In this document: piece by piece, positions 32,946 to 36,561 of the stretch
Layout: every line of letters starts with the position of its first letter
How positions within the stretch are numbered: position 1 is the stretch's first letter
NCBI GenBank assembly: GCA_017520155.1
Contig: JAFXGR010000036.1
Span: 1-36,561, forward strand
From: Lachnospiraceae bacterium
GTDB lineage: Bacteria; Bacillota; Clostridia; Lachnospirales; Lachnospiraceae
Direction: 5' to 3'
DNA length: 36,561 nt
Translations under genes and position numbers: made by a program
Notes under the pieces: model-generated
Told to the model about the DNA's origin: nothing
Seen by the model: only the letters and a program-made list of their open reading frames with translations
The model's database searches: none

Positions 32946-34416
32946 TAAATATAGCCATATCATGATAGCCTGCAAGTTCACTTTTTACCTTACCTCCTGA
33001 GGCTACCGCTAAAACATAGTCAAAGAAATCCTGAGAAAGTTTTTCCATGGAAACTCCCTCCAGTAATTGTCCGGCGTTAAAATCAATCCATTTATGCTTT
33101 TTTTCAGCCAAAGCAGAATTCGTAGCAATTTTTATGGTTGGGACAACAGAAGCAAAGGGGGTTCCCCGTCCGGTGGTAAATAAAACAATTTGTGCACCGC
33201 TGGCGGCCAAAGCAGTAGAAGCAACTAAATCATTACCTGGGGCACTTAAGAGATGAAGGCCCTTGTTTTGTATAATCTCACCATAGGATAAAACACCGTT
33301 TATTTGCGCAGTTCCTGATTTTTGGGTGCAGCCTAAGGATTTATCTTCTAACGTGGATATTCCTCCCTGTTTATTTCCGGGAGAAGGATTTTCATAAATT
33401 GTCTGACCGTGACGGATGTAGTAATCCTTAAAATCATTAATTAAAGATACTGTTTTATCAAATAATTCCTTTGTTCTGCAGCGATTCATCAAAAGTGTTT
33501 CTGCACCAAACATTTCCGGGACCTCGGTGAGGATGGCAGAACCGTCGGCAGAAATTAAAAGATCAGAAAATTCCCCCACCATGGGGTTAGCGGTAATGCC
33601 GCTGAAACCATCACTTCCTCCGCACTTTAATCCTACAATAAGGCTGCTTACCGGAGTAGGTGTTCGTTCAAAGGTAGAGCCATAGGAGATTAACTCTTTG
33701 ATAAGATTAAGCCCCGACTCAATTTCATCCTCTACCTCTTGGGCCACAAGGAATTTTATACGATGAGTATCGTATTCTCCCAGATATTCTTTCAATACCT
33801 CAACACCGCTGTTTTCACATCCTAAGCCTAGGACAAGAACACCTGCAGCATTGGGATGCTTCATTAAATCTGTTAAAATTATTCTGAAATTTTCCTGATC
33901 TTCCCCCAGTTGAGAACAGCCGTAAGGATGGGGAAAGGCAATAATGTCATCAATACTGCTGCATAAAAAGTCCTTTGCTTTTTGGGCAAGTAAAGAGGCT
34001 GTATTATTTACACAGCCTACAGTAGGAAGAATCCAGATTTCATTGCGGACACCAACTTTTCCATCAGGACGCTGATATCCCATAAAAAATTTATTTCCCT
34101 TATAAGGGGCAAAGGTGGGAGAGGTCACAGGCTCATAGGAGTAATCCAGAACCTCTCCCAAAGTTGTAAGCAAGTTGTGAGTATGAATCCATTGGCCCGG
34201 TGCAATATCTTCCTTTGCTATACCAATAGGGGATCCATATTTGATCACGTGAGTACCTTTTTTAATCTCTGTCAAAGCAATTTTATGACCTGCCGGAACA
34301 GCTTCCCTAAGTAAGAGAGAAGAGTTTTCCTCCAAAGAAATACAATCATTTGGAAAACGGTCAATTAAGGTAATAATCACATTATCTTTACTGTTTATTC
34401 GTTGATAAGTTTGCAT
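32926..34416 (-). CDS. uxaA: Altronate dehydratase
   Basis: The 496-residue enzyme removes water from D-altronate to give 2-keto-3-deoxygluconate in galacturonate breakdown. The N-terminal SAF domain spans about residues 1-95 (NDCISLEENSSLLLREAVPA). The catalytic part begins GYQRPDGKVGVRNEIWILPT and includes HPYGCSQLGEDQENFR, VLVLGLGCENSGVEVLKEYL and LKCGGSDGFSGITANPMVGE, whose cysteines are likely metal ligands as known for this family. The start ATG 34416 lies behind GAGGAATGCTTT and overlaps the end of uxaB by 22 bases, showing translational coupling. It is a single-chain form with both SAF and catalytic domains intact. Confidence 0.94.
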   Translation of the reverse strand: MQTYQRINSKDNVIITLIDRFPNDCISLEENSSLLLREAVPAGHKIALTEIKKGTHVIKYGSPIGIAKEDIAPGQWIHTHNLLTTLGEVLDYSYEPVTSPTFAPYKGNKFFMGYQRPDGKVGVRNEIWILPTVGCVNNTASLLAQKAKDFLCSSIDDIIAFPHPYGCSQLGEDQENFRIILTDLMKHPNAAGVLVLGLGCENSGVEVLKEYLGEYDTHRIKFLVAQEVEDEIESGLNLIKELISYGSTFERTPTPVSSLIVGLKCGGSDGFSGITANPMVGEFSDLLISADGSAILTEVPEMFGAETLLMNRCRTKELFDKTVSLINDFKDYYIRHGQTIYENPSPGNKQGGISTLEDKSLGCTQKSGTAQINGVLSYGEIIQNKGLHLLSAPGNDLVASTALAASGAQIVLFTTGRGTPFASVVPTIKIATNSALAEKKHKWIDFNAGQLLEGVSMEKLSQDFFDYVLAVASGGKVKSELAGYHDMAIFKQGVTL

Positions 34417-35858
34417 AAAGCATTCCTCATTCCCAACTCTTGAATATCAAGGTAATTACCGGTTACAGCTTCCAAAAATCCGGGTATCTCATTTAAATTA
34501 CGACCCCAGAAGGAAGTTTGAGAAAGTAAATCTTCTAAAAATACAGGTACAGGACTATCATAATGCTTCTGAAAGAAGTGCAGTACCTGAGAATCATCTA
34601 TTACAGTATATTCTTCCTTGTCACGATAGGCAATCAGGGCATTATCTCTTATTTCCTTCCCATGGTAAAAGGCAGCAAGTGCAGCCAGAGAAAAGGTTAA
34701 ATGAGAGGGAAGAACGTTATATTTATTCCAATAATCCTGTAGACTGGGAAGACAGCGGGTTCTCCATTTTGATACAGAGTTTAAGGAGATGGCCAGCAGA
34801 CTATGGTCTACATAAGGATTTTTAAAACGAAGGATAACTTCATGGGCAAATTGTTCCAGTTCTTCTTTTGGCAAAGAGAGGGTAGGAATAATTTCCCGGA
34901 ATATGGTATTTTTCATAAACTGAAAAATAGTTTCATCTTCCATGGAAGCTCTTACAATATTATTTCCGCATAAATAAGAAGCCATTACAAAAGAGGTATG
35001 AGCTCCATTAAGAATACGAACCTTTCGCTGCTTATAGGGCTTTTGATTCGTGGTAAACAGTATCGGAAGACCGGCTTTATCTAAGGGAAACTCTTGAGAA
35101 ATATCCTCGTTACTCTCAATCACCCATAAAGCAAAGGGCTCTCCGGTTACCAGTAAAGAATCTCGATATCCCAGCTTTTCCCATTCCTCCTCCTCATTTT
35201 TAGGATAACCGGTAATAATCCGGTCAACTAAAGTAGAGGTGAAAATACAAGCTTTTTCTACCCAAAGCTGAAACTCTGATTCTAAATTCCACAATTTAAT
35301 ATAATCTAAAACGCATTGCTTTAAAACAATTCCGTTATCATCAATTAATTCCACAGGAAGCATAATCAGTCCCTTGGAAAAATCTCCCTGAAAATGAAGG
35401 TAACGACGGTACAAAAACTCCGTTAATTTTCCGGGAAAGGTTCTGGGAGGCATATATTCCCTGGAATCACAAGGATCATATACAATCCCTGCTTCCGTAG
35501 TATTGGAAATAATAAAGCGAAGGTCTTCCAAGGAAGCAAGCTGGCAAAAACGGGAATACTCTTCATAACAATCAATTACGGCTTCTACAGAGGTAATCTG
35601 ACGATTGATTACCCCGGGGTTACCTTCCACTAATCCTCGAAGAGAAACAGTATATTGGCAGTCCTGGTTTTTAAAAGCAGTGAGAGTTCCGTGTTCAATA
35701 GGCTTTACAATCACAATATTGCCCTGAAAAAGCCCTTTTTCATTTGCAATGTCAATCATATAATCAACAAAGCCTCGAAGAAAATTTCCTTCACCAAATT
35801 GTAAAACCTTAACAGGACGTGAAATTGGGTTTGTCAGTGCTTTATTAATCTGATTCAT
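34395..35858 (-). CDS. uxaB: Tagaturonate reductase (altronate oxidoreductase)
   Basis: The 487-residue NAD-dependent mannitol-dehydrogenase-family enzyme interconverts D-tagaturonate and D-altronate. I start it at ATG 35858, behind GGGAGG; an upstream TTG at 35873 lies ahead of that site. The nucleotide-binding N-terminus contains VKVLQFGEGNFLRGFVDYMI. FIISNTTEAGIVYDP follows, then the catalytic region QRKVRILNGAHTSFVMASYL with Lys and His/Asn residues typical of polyol-dehydrogenase-like members, and RFKNPYVDHSLLAISLNSVS. Fructuronate reductase (UxuB) is related, but NFLRGFVDYMID and pairing with uxaA support UxaB. It is the first gene of the uxaBA operon. Confidence 0.92.
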   Translation of the reverse strand: MNQINKALTNPISRPVKVLQFGEGNFLRGFVDYMIDIANEKGLFQGNIVIVKPIEHGTLTAFKNQDCQYTVSLRGLVEGNPGVINRQITSVEAVIDCYEEYSRFCQLASLEDLRFIISNTTEAGIVYDPCDSREYMPPRTFPGKLTEFLYRRYLHFQGDFSKGLIMLPVELIDDNGIVLKQCVLDYIKLWNLESEFQLWVEKACIFTSTLVDRIITGYPKNEEEEWEKLGYRDSLLVTGEPFALWVIESNEDISQEFPLDKAGLPILFTTNQKPYKQRKVRILNGAHTSFVMASYLCGNNIVRASMEDETIFQFMKNTIFREIIPTLSLPKEELEQFAHEVILRFKNPYVDHSLLAISLNSVSKWRTRCLPSLQDYWNKYNVLPSHLTFSLAALAAFYHGKEIRDNALIAYRDKEEYTVIDDSQVLHFFQKHYDSPVPVFLEDLLSQTSFWGRNLNEIPGFLEAVTGNYLDIQELGMRNALCKLINE

Positions 35859-35877
35859 AATAACCTCCCGCAAATAA

Positions 35878-35891
35878 TGTAAGTGCTTACA
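35878..35891. promoter_or_regulatory. LacI-type operator at the uxaB transcription start
   Basis: TGTAAGTGCTTACA is a near-perfect palindrome (TGTAAG/CTTACA arms). It directly follows the predicted uxaB -10 box and agrees with the second site at 36027-36040 at 12 of 14 bases, so it is probably bound by the adjacent LacI-family protein. Confidence 0.75.
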
Positions 35892-35896
35892 AAGAC

Positions 35897-35925
35897 ATAT
35901 TATAATTTTGTGTAAAAAAAATCAA
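35897..35925 (-). promoter_or_regulatory. Promoter of uxaBA
   Basis: On the minus strand, TTGATT (35920-35925), a 17-base spacer and TAATAT (35897-35902) form the promoter. A perfect TATAAT offset by two bases is an alternative -10. Start of transcription would fall inside the palindrome at 35878-35891. Confidence 0.65.
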
Positions 35926-35986
35926 GTTAATATATGAAAATAAAATTGTATTTCTTTTGTATTTTCGAATATGTAAGAATAATTAC

Positions 35987-36015
35987 TTGTTTTCATAAAA
36001 AAAACAGGATATAAT
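35987..36015 (+). promoter_or_regulatory. Promoter of the LacI-family regulator gene
   Basis: TTGTTT (35987-35992), a 17-base spacer and a perfect TATAAT (36010-36015) predict a start near 36022, just ahead of the second operator-like palindrome. Confidence 0.75.
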
Positions 36016-36026
36016 AAAACAAAAAA

Positions 36027-36040
36027 TGTAAATACTTACA
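36027..36040. promoter_or_regulatory. Second LacI-type operator, ahead of the regulator gene
   Basis: TGTAAATACTTACA shares its arms with the site at 35878-35891. It lies between the predicted transcription start and the start codon of the regulator, which suggests autoregulation. The two centres are 149 bases apart, a distance compatible with DNA looping. Confidence 0.75.
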
Positions 36041-36053
36041 ACGAGGTGATCTA

Positions 36054-36561
36054 TTGAACATATACGATATTTCCAAAGAAGCCGGAGTGTCCATCGCCAC
36101 GGTTTCCAGGGTATTAAATGAAAGTGACAGAGTAAGTAAAAAGACAAGAGAAAAGGTTCTTCGGGTTATAGAGGAATGCGGCTATAAGCCAAACGCCTTT
36201 GCCAGAGGCCTGGGGCTCAATACCATGAAGATTATTGGGGTAATGTGCACAGATTCTTCCTATCCCTATCAGGCCAAAGCAGTTTATTTTATCGAGCAGC
36301 AGCTAAGACAAAACGGATATGACTGTATTTTATGCTGTACAGGAGATAAACATGAACATAAGCAGGAGTATTTAAATCTTTTGCTTACCAAGAAGGTGGA
36401 CGGAATTATCTTGGTTGGATCCGGTTATGTGGGGGAAAAGCCGGAGGAAAACCGTTATATTGCCCAAGCGGCTAATCAGGTTCCCGTTATGATTTTAAAC
36501 GGACAGGTGGATGCCAAAAACGTATATTGTATTATTACGGATGATGAAACTTCCATGGAAG
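36054..36561 (+). CDS. LacI-family transcriptional regulator, cut by window end
   Basis: The first 169 residues are present. TTG 36054 starts the gene behind GAGGTG (36043-36048). The N-terminal helix-turn-helix reads MNIYDISKEAGVSIATVSRV, followed by the hinge segment YKPNAFARGLGLNTMKIIGV. These are hallmarks of LacI/GalR proteins, which bind palindromes as dimers. The sugar-binding domain begins with IGVMCTDSSYPYQAKAVYFI and continues past the edge. Divergent orientation from uxaBA and the paired palindromes point to control of hexuronate use. The inducer, perhaps tagaturonate, galacturonate or keto-deoxygluconate, cannot be told from the sequence. Confidence 0.92.
   Translation, partial: MNIYDISKEAGVSIATVSRVLNESDRVSKKTREKVLRVIEECGYKPNAFARGLGLNTMKIIGVMCTDSSYPYQAKAVYFIEQQLRQNGYDCILCCTGDKHEHKQEYLNLLLTKKVDGIILVGSGYVGEKPEENRYIAQAANQVPVMILNGQVDAKNVYCIITDDETSME

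Overview
The window comes from a low-GC Gram-positive anaerobe, most likely a butyrate-forming member of the Lachnospiraceae or a related clostridial family. This is inferred from gene content and AT-rich codon use: an acyl-CoA dehydrogenase fused to electron-transfer domains, a flavodiiron protein, a butyryl-CoA:acetate-type CoA-transferase, strong AGGAGG ribosome binding sites, TTGACA/TATAAT promoters and intrinsic terminators. No rRNA, tRNA or CRISPR array was recognised.

Layout. (1) 1-2.6 kb is a worn mobile-element scar: a frameshifted tyrosine integrase, a frameshifted minus-strand fragment, two related gene tails either side of them, and a twice-frameshifted membrane-protein gene. (2) 2.7-6.1 kb holds a small membrane protein with an ADGPTS motif, an EamA transporter, a CbiK-type cobaltochelatase and a lipoprotein. 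(3) 6.3-8.0 kb (minus) encodes an ABC-class ATPase. (4) 8.4-12.6 kb is translation-related: a dihydrouridine synthase, hisS and aspS. (5) 12.7-18.3 kb is the most distinctive block: a Crp/Fnr-type regulator with a four-cysteine cluster, a three-part fusion (acyl-CoA dehydrogenase, ETF-alpha FAD domain, rubredoxin), a flavodiiron O2/NO reductase and a CoA-transferase. (6) 18.5-21.2 kb carries PTS Enzyme I, an HPr lacking Ser46, and nagB. (7) 21.4-27.9 kb is a tight run: a zinc-finger membrane protein, polA with a one-base frameshift, coaE, an FtsA-like actin homologue with a long tail, and a YycJ-type metallo-beta-lactamase-fold protein. (8) 28.0-32.9 kb has an ACT protein, a DUF711/UPF0210 protein, a 100-residue unknown, a TPR-DUF4037 fusion and a DUF436 protein. 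(9) 32.9-36.6 kb is a hexuronate locus: uxaB-uxaA on the minus strand, divergent from a LacI-family regulator cut by the window edge, with two matching operator-like palindromes over the two promoters.

How the genes may work together. In block 5, electrons could pass from an acyl-CoA through two flavins and an Fe(Cys)4 centre in one polypeptide to the neighbouring flavodiiron protein, which would reduce O2 or NO. The upstream regulator could sense the same stress. This is inferred from domain order and gene order. In block 9, the LacI-type protein probably represses uxaBA and its own gene until a hexuronate-derived inducer appears.
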